DNA of 64,000 nt from an uncultured Tenacibaculum sp. (GCA_947498055.1 CANMJA010000007.1:62001-126000); one strand, 5' to 3'. Counted from the stretch's first letter, positions 34,557-44,985 are shown. The notes: a model not told the origin generated them from the letters alone. A program made the numbers and translations.

Positions 34557-35771
34557 ATGAAGTTTTACTCTATCTTTTTCCTATCAATTATCTTATACTC
34601 ATGTACTCCAGAAAAGAAAGTCTCAAAATTAAAAATAGGTAATTACAAAGCAATATTGCATATTCAAGACAAACAAGAAATCCCTTTTAATTTTGAAGTA
34701 GAAAGTGATAATAAGCTTTCTATTTTTAATGCTAAAGAAGTAATTAAAGTTCATGAAATTACTTATAAAAATGATTCTGTAAAAATACAATTACCTTATT
34801 TTGAAGGGTATATTTCTGCTAAAATAAATAATCAAAAACTAAATGGTTACTTCGTAAAACCTAGTTTAAACAGAGTAGTTCCTTTTTCTGCTAGCTTGCA
34901 TGATTCTAGATTCGATATCACTGCAAAACCTAAAACAAACATCAGTGGAAATTGGGAAACTATTTTTAGCCCTAATTCTAAAGAAGATACATATATAGCA
35001 AAAGGTATTTTTAAACAAAATGGAAATAAAGTAACTGGTACTTTTAGAACTACTACTGGAGATTATCGTTATTTAGAAGGTATTATTAACAATGATATAG
35101 TAAAAATGTCAACCTTTGATGGTGCACATGCTTTTCTTTTTACTGCAAAAGCTACAGATTCTACTTTACATGGTTTTTTCTACTCTGGAAATCACTGGAA
35201 AGAACCTTTTGTAGCAAAATTAAATAATGATTATGAATTACCAAACGATGAAACATTAACCTATTTAAAAGAAGGTTATGATACTGTTTCTTTCTCTTTT
35301 CCAGATGAAACTGGCAAATTAATTTCATTAAAGGATAAAAAATATAAGGGAAAAGTTACTGTATTACAAATTATGGGTACTTGGTGTCCTAATTGTTTAG
35401 ATGAAAGTAAATATTATTCAGAAGTATATCCAAAATTTAATGCCAAAGGTGTTGAGTTTATTGCTTTAGCTTTTGAAATAGCTAAAGATAAAAAAGAGGC
35501 TTTTGATTTAATTAATCGATTAAAAGAGCAAACAAATATTACTTATCCCATATTATTAGCCCAACATGGATCTGCCAGTAAAATTTCTGCACAAGAAAAA
35601 CTTCCTATGCTTAATCATATTTTATCGTACCCAACTACTATTTTTATCGATAAAAAAGGAAAAGTTCGTAAAATTCATACTGGTTTTAACGGTCCTGCAA
35701 CTGGACAGAAATATATTGATTTTAAGAAGACTTTTGAAAGTTTTCTAAATACTTTGATTAAAGAAGAATAG
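34557..35771 (+). CDS. TlpA-like thiol-disulfide oxidoreductase lipoprotein
   Basis: 404 aa. The lipoprotein signal ends ILYSC (Cys16), so it is anchored in the envelope. The N-terminal half (about 25-235) is a beta-rich region with DUF4369-like character. The C-terminal half (about 238-404) is a TlpA/AhpC-TSA thioredoxin domain with the redox pair Cys277-Pro-Asn-Cys280 in MGTWCPNCLDES and the cis-Pro region SYPTTIFIDKKG. It probably reduces disulfides of exported proteins or cytochrome c partners. Transcribed alone or with the small lipoprotein gene 111 bp downstream. Confidence 0.88.
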   Translation: MKFYSIFFLSIILYSCTPEKKVSKLKIGNYKAILHIQDKQEIPFNFEVESDNKLSIFNAKEVIKVHEITYKNDSVKIQLPYFEGYISAKINNQKLNGYFVKPSLNRVVPFSASLHDSRFDITAKPKTNISGNWETIFSPNSKEDTYIAKGIFKQNGNKVTGTFRTTTGDYRYLEGIINNDIVKMSTFDGAHAFLFTAKATDSTLHGFFYSGNHWKEPFVAKLNNDYELPNDETLTYLKEGYDTVSFSFPDETGKLISLKDKKYKGKVTVLQIMGTWCPNCLDESKYYSEVYPKFNAKGVEFIALAFEIAKDKKEAFDLINRLKEQTNITYPILLAQHGSASKISAQEKLPMLNHILSYPTTIFIDKKGKVRKIHTGFNGPATGQKYIDFKKTFESFLNTLIKEE

Positions 35772-35882
35772 TCTCTTTTTATAGCAGTTATTCACATTTT
35801 TAGCTTTTAAAAAAGTTTTTCAATATGACAATAAACTTACTTGTAATTAGAACTGAAAAACTTGAATTGTTAAAGAAACAAT

Positions 35883-36593
35883 ATGAAATACTTATTTATA
35901 ATAACATCTATTTCCTTTTTATTAGGATGTAAAAATAAAATCAAAAAACAACATTTTGGTCGTATTAAAATTGTACCTATTTATTGTAAGTATGATCAAA
36001 ATTCAGCCAAATTTTTAGATTCAGATTACAAGATTTTTAGTAAAATCAATAATCAAATTTTAGAGTTAAAAATACCTGTGCATTACAATTTAATATTCGA
36101 TAGTTTGAATTATGGAAGTTATTTTGTTGAGTATAATACCATTTATAACCAAAAAAAAGTTTTAAATTTCATGGTGTCAAAACCTACTTTAGATAAAGTA
36201 AATCTTTGTTTTGATTCAATGGATTATAGTTTAAATAAAACCAATCTGTTTATTAATCAACTAAAATTAGGACAAACTTTAGTTATTAATTTCAAATCTA
36301 GGAGTTGCTTTGATGGTGATGAAGCTCAATTAAAAATAACTAAAAATGATTCTCTTTTTACAGCTGAGTATAAAAAACAAAAAATTAATTTATCAAAACC
36401 TCAAATAAAGTTAATCGAAGAATTCGAAATAGAATTAAGAAATGGTGCTAAAGGACTTTATTCAACAATAGACACCTATAACTTATATATAGAAGATACT
36501 TCAAAAAAATATACTAAAGAGGATAGTAGTAATAAGTGGCGAGGATTCTATAATCTAATAAATTTATTAGAACTAAAAAAAGACGATAAATAG
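35883..36593 (+). CDS. Lipoprotein of unknown function
   Basis: 236 aa. A lipoprotein signal peptide ends FLLGC (Cys16). The rest is beta-strand-rich with no recognised motif. It contains isolated Cys residues (about 33, 113 and 139) and a charged C-terminus. I do not recognise a family. It converges with the MscS gene, with only 9 bp between the two stops and no clear terminator. Confidence 0.7.
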   Translation: MKYLFIITSISFLLGCKNKIKKQHFGRIKIVPIYCKYDQNSAKFLDSDYKIFSKINNQILELKIPVHYNLIFDSLNYGSYFVEYNTIYNQKKVLNFMVSKPTLDKVNLCFDSMDYSLNKTNLFINQLKLGQTLVINFKSRSCFDGDEAQLKITKNDSLFTAEYKKQKINLSKPQIKLIEEFEIELRNGAKGLYSTIDTYNLYIEDTSKKYTKEDSSNKWRGFYNLINLLELKKDDK

Positions 36594-36602
36594 ACACCTC
36601 AA

Positions 36603-37445
36603 TTACAAATTAATTTGCTTATTAATCGGAATTGGTAAATCTACACCTTCTGCAATAAATCGTTTATGAACAGCTTCTTTTAACTTACACTTTGTTTTAA
36701 ACTCTTTAAAAGGTTCTATCAACCAAACATAAGCCCTTAAATGTAAATGATCTGGATGCACATCTATTACTCTAACATCTATTTCTTTGCTATCTTTTAT
36801 AGTTTCTTTTATTACGTTAGGTAATTTTACAGCTTCTTCTTGAATTATCTTTCTTGCTAAATCAATATCTGCCTTTATTCCTACTTTAAAATTATTAAAA
36901 CTTAATACATGCGAATCTTCTATAGAATGGTTTAATATAGAATCTGTACTAATTACTGAGTTTGGTATTATTAATCGTTTATTTTCAAAATTATTAATTA
37001 CTGTGTGACGAAGTGTAATATCTTCCACAATTCCCACTCTAGTATCGTCTAATTTAATATAATCTCCTACTCTAAATGGCTTAAATATTACAATAAAAGC
37101 ACCAGCTATTAAATTAGATAAAGCTGCTTGCGCTGCAAAACCAATAATTGCTGCTAAAATACCTGCTCCAGAAAATATAAATGCTGCTTTACTTCTAAAT
37201 AAAGGAACCGTTAGTACTATAAAAATTAAGGCAAAAATTCCTACAAAAAACTTTACAGAATTTCTTAAAAACTGAATACTTGTTCTACCAAAACGGTCTA
37301 CTTTTCTTCTTTTTATAATTTGTAAAATTAAATACTTAATTGCCCTAGAAATTACCCAAGCAACGAATATTATAAAAATAATATATCCCATGATTCCTAT
37401 TAAGGAATCTAAATTAAATAACTGATTTATATATTTATTTTGCAT
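36603..37445 (-). CDS. mscS: Small-conductance mechanosensitive channel (MscS family)
   Basis: 280 aa. Three transmembrane helices occupy about 13-120; the third is the glycine/alanine-rich pore helix (GAGILAAIIGFAAQAALSN). The beta domain at about 125-185 has PFRVGDYIKLDD and a VEDITLRHTVI segment. The cytoplasmic alpha/beta cage ends with RFIAEGVDLPIPI, a family signature. It acts as an osmotic release valve in the inner membrane. Its ATG overlaps the parC stop by one base (TAATG), so translation is coupled to the topoisomerase gene. Confidence 0.93.
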   Translation of the reverse strand: MQNKYINQLFNLDSLIGIMGYIIFIIFVAWVISRAIKYLILQIIKRRKVDRFGRTSIQFLRNSVKFFVGIFALIFIVLTVPLFRSKAAFIFSGAGILAAIIGFAAQAALSNLIAGAFIVIFKPFRVGDYIKLDDTRVGIVEDITLRHTVINNFENKRLIIPNSVISTDSILNHSIEDSHVLSFNNFKVGIKADIDLARKIIQEEAVKLPNVIKETIKDSKEIDVRVIDVHPDHLHLRAYVWLIEPFKEFKTKCKLKEAVHKRFIAEGVDLPIPINKQINL

Positions 37446-40150
37446 TAAAACAAGGCAGTTTGACTATCATCTCCTTCGTTTTCTTTCTTCTTTTTTATTG
37501 CATTTTCTAATGCTTTTTTAGCTTTTTCCTCTTTACTTATACTTGTTGTTTTTATTTCTTCAACATCACTCTCTATACCATTTGTTATTTGTTCCTCTTC
37601 ATTAACTTCTATTTCTTCTACTTTTTCAACAGGCTCCTCATAAGGAAGTGATTCTAAAAAGTTAACTGTTCTTATTTTTGCTGCTGTTAGTTGATTACCT
37701 ATCGCTTTTATTCCTTTTATAGATATGAATTCTTCAAAATTAACATTCATTTTAGGCAAACTACGCTTAGAGAATATTACTTCTACAACTGGTCTATAAT
37801 CGGTAGCTACAATTTGTAACTGAGATTTTTCATGATCTGTTATAAAAACTTCCTCTTTATCTGTAGATTCTAATAAAAATCGTTTTACAAAGTAACGCTC
37901 TTTATGTCCATCAAAATAAATAGCAGAAATAGGTTTATTAGGATTCCATTTTTCTAATACAATCATATGATTATCAAAATGCATTGTTAAATCTGGAGTT
38001 ACTGCTTTAATTTTCCCTGATTGTAGTACAATTAAAATTTTATCTTCTGCTTTAAATTCTCCTAACAACTCTCCTCTTTCATCTACGTTTAAACGTCTAA
38101 CAGTATCATCAAACCATATTTTTCTTGGTTTTAAAGTAGAAACTCCTGCTTCTTTAAACTCAATTTTTCGTATGGCATGTTTAGTTACTAAGTTGCCTCT
38201 TACGCTTCTTCCTTTAATAGCTAAATCAGCAAAATCTAAATCCCATTTTAATTTCTTAACACTTCCAACCGATCTTAGTAAAACGGTAACTACCTCAGCT
38301 TCTCCGTTAGGATTTGCTGAAAAATACAGTAATTTAGATCCTTTATTCCCGTTTGTTAAATCATATTCTTTATCTCTAGTTATAGATGTAACGTTAAAAC
38401 GTTTCATATAATTTGGTCCACGAGTACCATCTTTATAAATTAAATTATAAACCGTTCTCTTATCTTTTTTCTTAAAAATAGCTACATGTACAATTCCTTT
38501 ACCCACAAAAGTTTTAGAATCTACCTTGGTAACAATCATACTACCGTTTTCTTTAAAAACGATAATGTCATCTATATCTGCACAATCACATACAAATTCA
38601 TCCTTTTTTAAAGAAGTTCCTATAAAACCTTCTTCTCTATTTACATAGAGTTTAGAATTACGCATTACTACCTTTGTAGCTACAATATCATCAAAAATTC
38701 TAATTTCTGTTTTACGTTCTCTTCCCTTACCGTATTTTGTTTTTAAATTTGTAAAATAATCAATAGCAAACTCTATTAAATTATCTAAATGATGTTTTAC
38801 TTCTGCTATTTTTTCTTCTAATCCTTCAATAAATTGTTTTGCTTTATCTATATCGAATTTAGAAATCTTTTTAATTCTAATTTCTGTTAAACGAACAATA
38901 TCTTCTTCTGTAACAGCTCTTTTTAAATGTTTTATATGTGGTTTTAATCCTTCATCTATTGCTTTAATTACTCCTTCCCATGTTTCTTGTTCTTCAATAT
39001 CACGATAAATTCTATTTTCAATAAAAATTCGTTCTAAAGAAGCAAAATGCCATTGTTCTTCTAATTCATGTAATTGAATTTCTAATTCTCTTTTTAGTAA
39101 TTCAACTGTAAAATCGGTAGATCTTTTTAGTATTTCTGAAACTCCAATAAAAATAGGTTTGTTATCTTCAATAATACAGCTTAGAGGCGAAATAGAATTT
39201 TCACAACTAGTGAAAGCATACAAGGCATCTATGGTTTTATCTGGCGATATATTTGGTGGTAAATGCACCAAAATTTCTACATTGGCTGCTGTATTGTCTT
39301 CAATTTTTCGAATCTTTATCTTTCCTTTATCATTGGCTTTTAAAATACTATCTATTAATGAAGAAGTTGTAGTACTAAAAGGAATTTCAGTAATAACTAA
39401 TGTCTTTTTATCTAACTGCGAAATTTTTGCTCTAACTCGAACCTTTCCTCCTCGCAATCCATCATTATAATTGGTAAAATCGGCAATTCCTCCCGTTAAA
39501 AAATCGGGAACAATCGTAAAATTTCTACCTTTTAAATGTTTTATAGAAGCATCTATTAATTCTATAAAATTATGTGGTAATATTTTTGTAGATAATCCTA
39601 CTGCAATACCTTCTGCTCCTTGTTTTAATAGTAAAGGGAATTTTACAGGAAGGTTTACAGGTTCTTTTCTTCTACCATCATACGATGCTTGCCATTCTGT
39701 AGTTTTGGCATTAAACACAACTTCTAAGGCAAATTTAGATAAACGAGCTTCTATATAACGAGAAGCTGCTGCTCTATCTCCTGTTAAAATATTTCCCCAG
39801 TTACCTTGCATATCTATTAACAACTCCTTTTGCCCCATTTGCACCATTGCATCACCAATAGAAGCATCTCCATGTGGATGGTATTGCATGGTATGCCCTA
39901 CAATATTTGCTACTTTATTGTAGCGACCATCATCTAAATCTTTCATAGAATGCATAATACGACGTTGCACTGGTTTAAAACCATCTTCTATAGAAGGTAC
40001 TGCACGTTCTAAAATTACATAGGAAGCATAATCTAAAAACCATTCTTTATACATACCAGTTACTTTCGTAATGGTTTCTGTATTTTCTAACGGAGTTTCA
40101 TTTGTTAATTCTTCGTCGTGTTCGTCGTAATTGTTGTTTTCTTCGCTCAT
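37445..40150 (-). CDS. parC: DNA topoisomerase IV subunit A (ParC/GyrA family)
   Basis: 901 aa. The breakage-reunion domain is at about 25-480, with the DNA-linking Tyr132 in AAASRYIEARLSKF and HPHGDASIGDAMV. The C-terminal beta-pinwheel follows (about 520-810) and then a charged low-complexity tail (about 840-901) rich in Glu and Lys. With ParE it decatenates daughter chromosomes. Absence of a clear GyrA box and closeness to parE favour ParC over GyrA. A nucleotidyltransferase gene ends 15 bp upstream and separates parC from parE. Confidence 0.93.
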   Translation of the reverse strand: MSEENNNYDEHDEELTNETPLENTETITKVTGMYKEWFLDYASYVILERAVPSIEDGFKPVQRRIMHSMKDLDDGRYNKVANIVGHTMQYHPHGDASIGDAMVQMGQKELLIDMQGNWGNILTGDRAAASRYIEARLSKFALEVVFNAKTTEWQASYDGRRKEPVNLPVKFPLLLKQGAEGIAVGLSTKILPHNFIELIDASIKHLKGRNFTIVPDFLTGGIADFTNYNDGLRGGKVRVRAKISQLDKKTLVITEIPFSTTTSSLIDSILKANDKGKIKIRKIEDNTAANVEILVHLPPNISPDKTIDALYAFTSCENSISPLSCIIEDNKPIFIGVSEILKRSTDFTVELLKRELEIQLHELEEQWHFASLERIFIENRIYRDIEEQETWEGVIKAIDEGLKPHIKHLKRAVTEEDIVRLTEIRIKKISKFDIDKAKQFIEGLEEKIAEVKHHLDNLIEFAIDYFTNLKTKYGKGRERKTEIRIFDDIVATKVVMRNSKLYVNREEGFIGTSLKKDEFVCDCADIDDIIVFKENGSMIVTKVDSKTFVGKGIVHVAIFKKKDKRTVYNLIYKDGTRGPNYMKRFNVTSITRDKEYDLTNGNKGSKLLYFSANPNGEAEVVTVLLRSVGSVKKLKWDLDFADLAIKGRSVRGNLVTKHAIRKIEFKEAGVSTLKPRKIWFDDTVRRLNVDERGELLGEFKAEDKILIVLQSGKIKAVTPDLTMHFDNHMIVLEKWNPNKPISAIYFDGHKERYFVKRFLLESTDKEEVFITDHEKSQLQIVATDYRPVVEVIFSKRSLPKMNVNFEEFISIKGIKAIGNQLTAAKIRTVNFLESLPYEEPVEKVEEIEVNEEEQITNGIESDVEEIKTTSISKEEKAKKALENAIKKKKENEGDDSQTALF

Positions 40151-40165
40151 TTAGTAACGTTTAAC

Positions 40166-40645
40166 CTACCCTTTTTTATGTATTTGCTGGAGTTGTTGAA
40201 TATCTAATAAATCTTTTGGACGTTGTGCTTTTAATTTACTATCAATAAGATCATCTAATGATAATACCCTCCATTTAACAATTTTTTCTTCATTTATAAT
40301 CGCTTCAATAGAATTTTTATAAGCCTCTTGAAAAGTTTTAATAGAAGAAAATTTTGTTATAAGTTCTAAATTTAAATCTAATGGAGAGAATTTCACAGAA
40401 ATATTTTGTTTTTGCATCTTAACTTCTTCAGGGAAATCTTCTATCTCATAATCCATAGCTTTAAACACTTTTACTAATTTTTTTAAATTTTCTTCTGTAG
40501 TCTCTATCCAAAAATCTACATCAGCTGAATGCCTTTGATAACCATGAAAGTTAACAGCTCCACCACCTACCATAATCATTCTTACTTCAAATTGATTTGT
40601 TAAGCTTATAAATTGATTTATTTTTTCTTCCCAAATTTTATTCAT
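40166..40645 (-). CDS. Nucleotidyltransferase-fold protein (MNT/AbiEii-like)
   Basis: 159 aa. The nucleotidyltransferase core is visible: VGGGAVNFHGYQRHSADVDFW, with a glycine turn at 27-29 and metal-binding-type Asp42 and Asp44 (DVD). The tail has LDDLIDSKLKAQRPKDLLDIQQL, common in DUF6036/AbiEii-like proteins. Family members include toxins that modify tRNA or proteins, and antitoxins. It overlaps by 8 bp with a small upstream gene (40638-40814), and the pair is embedded between parE and parC. A toxin-antitoxin or modification role is inference. Confidence 0.8.
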   Translation of the reverse strand: MNKIWEEKINQFISLTNQFEVRMIMVGGGAVNFHGYQRHSADVDFWIETTEENLKKLVKVFKAMDYEIEDFPEEVKMQKQNISVKFSPLDLNLELITKFSSIKTFQEAYKNSIEAIINEEKIVKWRVLSLDDLIDSKLKAQRPKDLLDIQQLQQIHKKG

Positions 40646-40814
40646 TAATTACAATTATAAAATTATTGTTTTCCTTTTTCTTTTTAGTTGGAAACTTTTT
40701 TAAACGTTCCATCATTCTATAAAATGAAATAACTCTTAAACTTGGTGAAAGCTTTAAAAAATCTTTCAATTGCTTAGCATTACTTTCTTCTTTTGTTTGA
40801 AACGTTATCTTCAT
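40638..40814 (-). CDS. 58-residue partner of the nucleotidyltransferase
   Basis: The ATG at 40812-40814 opens a 58-codon frame ending at 40638-40640. The product begins MKITFQTKEESNAKQLKDFL, is rich in Lys and Glu, and ends NFIIVINE. Its last 8 bases (ATGAATAA) overlap the nucleotidyltransferase start, a strong sign of a real, translationally coupled gene. It has no membrane segment. Small basic proteins of this kind occur upstream of nucleotidyltransferases in other Bacteroidota. It could be the cognate partner (antitoxin or substrate adaptor); no function is established. Confidence 0.7.
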   Translation of the reverse strand: MKITFQTKEESNAKQLKDFLKLSPSLRVISFYRMMERLKKFPTKKKKENNNFIIVINE

Positions 40815-40865
40815 AATAATAAAAATCTAAATTTAGAATAATAATTCTCTTTATTAACTTATTTT

Positions 40866-42725
40866 CTACTCTTCTGTTGCGATAATATCTAATTCTACTT
40901 TTAGGTTTTCGATTATAAATTTTTGACGATCTGGTGTATTTTTTCCCATGTAGAATTCTAACATTTGTTCTATAGACATTTCTTTATCTAACATTACAGG
41001 ATCTAAACGAATATCGTCTCCAATAAAATGCACAAATTCATCTGGCGAAATTTCCCCTAATCCTTTAAATCGTGTAATCTCTGGTTTTCCTCGTAATTTT
41101 TGAATGGCATCTTGCTTTTCTTGTTCAGAATAACAATAATAGGTATCTTTCTTATTACGAACTCTAAATAAAGGAGTCTCTAAAATATATAAATGTCCTT
41201 CTTTTATTACCTCTGGAAAAAATTGTAAAAAGAAGGTAATTAATAACAAACGAATGTGCATACCATCAACATCGGCATCGGTAGCAATTACAATGTTGTT
41301 ATATCGTAAGCCTTCTAATCCGTCTTCAATATTTAATGCAGATTGTAATAAATTAAACTCTTCATTTTCGTACACAATTTTCTTGGTTAAACCATAAGAA
41401 TTTAAAGGCTTTCCTTTTAAACTAAAAACGGCTTGTGTATTTACGTTTCTAGATTTAGTGATAGAACCCGAAGCTGAATCTCCCTCCGTAATAAATAACG
41501 TCGTATCTAAATAGTTTTCTTTTTTTATATCTCCTAAATGAATTCTACAATCTCGTAATTTTTTATTGTGTAAACTTGCTTTTTTGGCTCTATCTTTTGC
41601 TAGTTTACGAATACCTGATAATTCTTTACGCTCTTTTTCAGCTTGTAAAATTTTCTTTAGTAGTGTTTCTGCAACTACCGTATTCTTATGTAAATAGTTA
41701 TCTAATTTTGTTTTTACAAAATCATTTATATAGGTTCTTACGGTTGGTAGGTCTCCTCCCATATCGGTAGAACCTAATTTTGTTTTTGTTTGACTTTCAA
41801 AAACTGGCTCCATAACTTTTATAGAAATGGCAGAAATAATCGATTTACGTACATCGGAAGCATCAAAACTTTTATTATAAAATTCTCTAATGGTTTTTAC
41901 AATTGCTTCTCTAAAAGCTGCTTGATGTGTTCCTCCTTGAGTGGTATGTTGTCCGTTTACAAAAGAATGATATTCTTCTGAATACTGCGTTTTACTGTGC
42001 GTTATTGCTATTTCTATATCATCTCCTTTCAAATGGATAATTGGATACAACATATCCTCTTGATTGTTGTTATCTTCCAATAAATCTTTTAATCCGTTTT
42101 CTGAATAATATTTTTCTCCATTAAAAACAATCGTTAATCCTGGATTTAGGTAAACATAGTTTTTTAATAGTTTTATAACATATTCAGGACGATATTTATA
42201 GTTTTTAAAAATAGTTTCATCTGCTATAAAAGTAACCTTCGTACCTCTTCTTCGCGATGTTTCTTCTAAAAGTTCTTGATTGGTTAAATTTCCTCTTTCA
42301 AATTCTGCGGATGCCGATTTACCGTCTCTATTAGATTCTACTCTAAAATAATTAGATAATGCGTTCACTGCTTTGGTACCCACCCCATTTAATCCAACCG
42401 ATTTTTTAAAGGCTCTTGAGTCGTATTTACCTCCAGTATTCATTTTAGAAACTACATCTACTACTTTTCCCAACGGAATACCTCGTCCATAATCTCTAAC
42501 AATTACCTTATTATCTTGTATAGAGACTTCAATGGTTTTTCCTGTTCCCATTACAAACTCATCAATAGAGTTATCTAGAACTTCTTTTACTAGTATATAA
42601 ATTCCATCATCTGCAGAAGATCCATCGCCTAATTTTCCTATATACATACCAGGTCGCATTCGAATATGTTCTTTCCAATCGAGCGATCTTATATTGTCTT
42701 CGGTATATTTAGTTTCTTTTGTCAT
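40866..42725 (-). CDS. parE: DNA topoisomerase IV subunit B (ParE/GyrB family)
   Basis: 619 aa. The GHKL ATPase domain (about 10-225) has [12 protein letters not shown] and GRGIPLG, followed by the transducer domain. The TOPRIM domain has [10 protein letters not shown] and [10 protein letters not shown]. The C-terminus has [13 protein letters not shown]. The protein is shorter than GyrB of Bacteroidota (about 640-650 aa), and the adjacent subunit A gene favours ParE. It drives decatenation with ParC. A 51-bp gap and two small genes separate it from parC. Confidence 0.93.
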   Translation of the reverse strand: MTKETKYTEDNIRSLDWKEHIRMRPGMYIGKLGDGSSADDGIYILVKEVLDNSIDEFVMGTGKTIEVSIQDNKVIVRDYGRGIPLGKVVDVVSKMNTGGKYDSRAFKKSVGLNGVGTKAVNALSNYFRVESNRDGKSASAEFERGNLTNQELLEETSRRRGTKVTFIADETIFKNYKYRPEYVIKLLKNYVYLNPGLTIVFNGEKYYSENGLKDLLEDNNNQEDMLYPIIHLKGDDIEIAITHSKTQYSEEYHSFVNGQHTTQGGTHQAAFREAIVKTIREFYNKSFDASDVRKSIISAISIKVMEPVFESQTKTKLGSTDMGGDLPTVRTYINDFVKTKLDNYLHKNTVVAETLLKKILQAEKERKELSGIRKLAKDRAKKASLHNKKLRDCRIHLGDIKKENYLDTTLFITEGDSASGSITKSRNVNTQAVFSLKGKPLNSYGLTKKIVYENEEFNLLQSALNIEDGLEGLRYNNIVIATDADVDGMHIRLLLITFFLQFFPEVIKEGHLYILETPLFRVRNKKDTYYCYSEQEKQDAIQKLRGKPEITRFKGLGEISPDEFVHFIGDDIRLDPVMLDKEMSIEQMLEFYMGKNTPDRQKFIIENLKVELDIIATEE

Positions 42726-42780
42726 AAAAGTTATAGTAAATTGAGGTATCTGCTAAAATAACATTTACTAGCAAAAAATA

Positions 42781-42816
42781 AAAAACTCTGTTAACATAGT
42801 TATTAACAGAGTTTTT
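42781..42816 (-). terminator. Intrinsic terminator of the pyrD-lysE unit
   Basis: A 14-bp perfect stem (AAAAACTCTGTTAA and its complement) with an 8-nt loop is followed on the minus strand by a T-rich tract. The 155 bp between it and the LysE gene (42817-42970) show no gene. Confidence 0.85.
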
Positions 42817-42970
42817 AAAATGCTGATTATGGAAATCTTATAAATTAGATAAGCCTGAATAAAACTCAATCATAATAACTATAATGCGTATAATTTCTAG
42901 TTTAGCATAGGTAAGTTAAAAATTTCTTATTAGGTTATTCTTTTATTCTAATTTACTAATGGAAATTTTT

Positions 42971-43588
42971 CTATGGTTTTAAAATAAAAACAGCAATTCC
43001 TACAAAAACAACAATTTGTAGCCATTTTAAGTAAACTCCCATTTTTTGATTTTGCTTAATTACGTTGGAAACAAAACCTGCTAAAACAGCAATTGTAGAA
43101 AAAATAATAAAAGAAACAAGAATAAAAATTCCTCCTAGAATATAAAATTGTAAGACTGTAGAAATTGTTTTAGAGAATAAAAACTGCGGAAAAAATGCTA
43201 AAAAGAAAATAGTCACCTTCGGATTTAAAACATTCATCCAAAAACCTGTTTTAAATAGTTCTAAAGTTGTTTTGGTTTGCACATTTTCTGTCGAAAAAAC
43301 GATTGTTGCATCACTTTTATACACTTTATAGGCCAGATACAATAAATAAGCAGCCCCAAAAAATTTAATGATAAAAAAAATGTTATCGTTTGCTTTCATG
43401 ATCTCAGAAACACCAAAAGCTACTAAAGTAGTATGAATAATACAACCAGTCATTAATCCTAAAACGGTAGCTAAACCATACTTTTTACCATTTACAATGC
43501 TTTGTGTAAGCACAAAAATATTATCGGGACCAGGTGATATTGCTAAAAAAGCTGTAGCAAAAACAAAAGAAACTATAATTTCAATCAT
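42971..43588 (-). CDS. LysE/RhtB-family amino-acid exporter
   Basis: 205 aa with about six transmembrane helices. The family signature SPGPDNIFVLTQS lies at about 18-30, and GLMTGCIIHTTLVAFGVS follows. Members export amino acids or homoserine lactone-like compounds; the substrate here is unknown. It starts 10 bp after pyrD and is probably co-transcribed with it. Confidence 0.9.
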   Translation of the reverse strand: MIEIIVSFVFATAFLAISPGPDNIFVLTQSIVNGKKYGLATVLGLMTGCIIHTTLVAFGVSEIMKANDNIFFIIKFFGAAYLLYLAYKVYKSDATIVFSTENVQTKTTLELFKTGFWMNVLNPKVTIFFLAFFPQFLFSKTISTVLQFYILGGIFILVSFIIFSTIAVLAGFVSNVIKQNQKMGVYLKWLQIVVFVGIAVFILKP

Positions 43589-43598
43589 AAAAAGTATT

Positions 43599-44630
43599 TT
43601 AACTTTTTATAATTGCTTTATTAATTCGTTTTACTAATGAAGGTCCTTCATAAATAAAGCCAGTATAAATTTGTACTAAATCTGCTCCTGCTTTTAGTTT
43701 CTCTAGGGCATCTTTTTCAGAATGAATTCCTCCTACTCCAATAATTGGAAATGCTTTATTAGAGTTATCTGCCAAATACTTAATTACTCGTGTACTTCTA
43801 TCTTTAATCGGCTGTCCGCTTAAACCTCCGTTACCAATTTCCTTCAATCGTTCTTCAGAAGCTTTTAATCCCTCTCTATTTACAGAAGTATTAGAGGTTA
43901 TTACACCATCAATTTTAGTTACTGCTACTAATTCAATAATTTCATCTAATTGATGATCATTTAAATCTGGAGCAATTTTTAGTAAAATAGGCTTTTGCTT
44001 TACTTCTAAATTATTTAACTTCTGTACCTCTGTTATTAATTCCTTTAAATAATCTACATCTTCTAACTTTGCATGGCTAGATACATTTGGGCAACTAACA
44101 TTTAATACAAAATAATCTACAAAAGGATACAATCCTTTAAAACACTCCAAATAATCTGCTGTATAATTTTCTGGGGAAGTCTGCGTGTTTTTACCTATGT
44201 TTCCTCCAATAATCACTTTTCCTTTGTTCTTTTTTAATTGTTCTACTGCAGCTTGTAAACCTTCATTATTAAATCCCATTCTATTAATAATTCCTTTGTC
44301 ATCTTTTAATCGGAATAATCTTTTTTTCGGATTTCCTATTTGTCCTTTTGGGGTTACTGTTCCTATTTCTATAAATCCGAAACCAAAATCGGCTAGTTCA
44401 TTATATAAAACAGCATTTTTATCGAAACCTGCAGCCAATCCTACTGGGTTTTTAAAAGTAAGTCCGAATAATTTTCTTTCTAATTTTTTGTCATTTACTT
44501 GGTAAATCCCTCTAAAAACAGGAGATACAAATGGAACTTTTGATAAAAACTTAATTAGTGAAAATGTAAAATGATGAATCTTTTCTGGATCGAAAAGAAA
44601 AAGTATAGGGCGAATAAGTAGTTTGTACAT
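43599..44630 (-). CDS. pyrD: Dihydroorotate dehydrogenase (quinone), class 2
   Basis: 343 aa. It oxidises dihydroorotate to orotate in pyrimidine synthesis, passing electrons to quinone. The N-terminal amphipathic region ([20 protein letters not shown]) is the membrane-association part of class 2 enzymes. The FMN barrel carries [29 protein letters not shown] and GVGGI. At the catalytic-base loop it reads NVSCPNVSS, with Cys where the Escherichia class 2 enzyme has Ser in NISSPN. It heads the unit pyrD - LysE exporter. Confidence 0.93.
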   Translation of the reverse strand: MYKLLIRPILFLFDPEKIHHFTFSLIKFLSKVPFVSPVFRGIYQVNDKKLERKLFGLTFKNPVGLAAGFDKNAVLYNELADFGFGFIEIGTVTPKGQIGNPKKRLFRLKDDKGIINRMGFNNEGLQAAVEQLKKNKGKVIIGGNIGKNTQTSPENYTADYLECFKGLYPFVDYFVLNVSCPNVSSHAKLEDVDYLKELITEVQKLNNLEVKQKPILLKIAPDLNDHQLDEIIELVAVTKIDGVITSNTSVNREGLKASEERLKEIGNGGLSGQPIKDRSTRVIKYLADNSNKAFPIIGVGGIHSEKDALEKLKAGADLVQIYTGFIYEGPSLVKRINKAIIKS

Positions 44631-44943
44631 TTTTATGTTGTCAAATTAATCAGAATGGTAACCTGATAATTTATTGTTAATTAAATAATACAGAAAACTA
44701 GTCTTTTAATCACAAAATAATTAAGTTAAAAAAGAATAATTTCTTGCAAATTTAAAGAAAATTACAACAAAAAGAAGAAGAGTTTTACTGTTTATTAGAA
44801 AAGTTATGTACAAAACAATATTTCAATTACTAAAGAATTTCTAAAAACTGAATTTGATAAAAATTACTAAATAGAACTATAATTAGAATAGCAATTTTTA
44901 GCTTTAAAAAGATTTTTATATGAATTTAGATTCTAAAATATAA
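44631..44943. other. Gene-free AT-rich stretch upstream of pyrD
   Basis: No convincing reading frame, RNA gene or strong promoter is visible in either strand. A short inverted repeat (ATCAG / CTGAT) lies near 44650-44668, in the pyrD leader. The stretch ends at the terminator of the small peptide gene. Confidence 0.5.
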
Positions 44944-44970
44944 TATAGAGCTCCTTAAAGAAGCTCTATA
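44944..44970 (-). terminator. Hairpin after the double-glycine peptide gene
   Basis: Arms TATAGAGCT and AGCTCTATA with a 9-nt loop are followed on the minus strand by TTATATTTTAG. It lies 15 bp beyond the peptide stop. Confidence 0.65.
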
Positions 44971-44985
44971 TAAATACACGTTTTA

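Noticed and set aside
39159..39758. Plus-strand frames inside parC
   Set aside because: Antisense shadows of a well-conserved gene, with no start signals.
35797..44922. Similar AT-rich strings at 35797-35826 and 44895-44922 as a possible dispersed repeat
   Set aside because: The match is low-complexity with several indels and no defined borders, so chance is likely in this AT-rich DNA.
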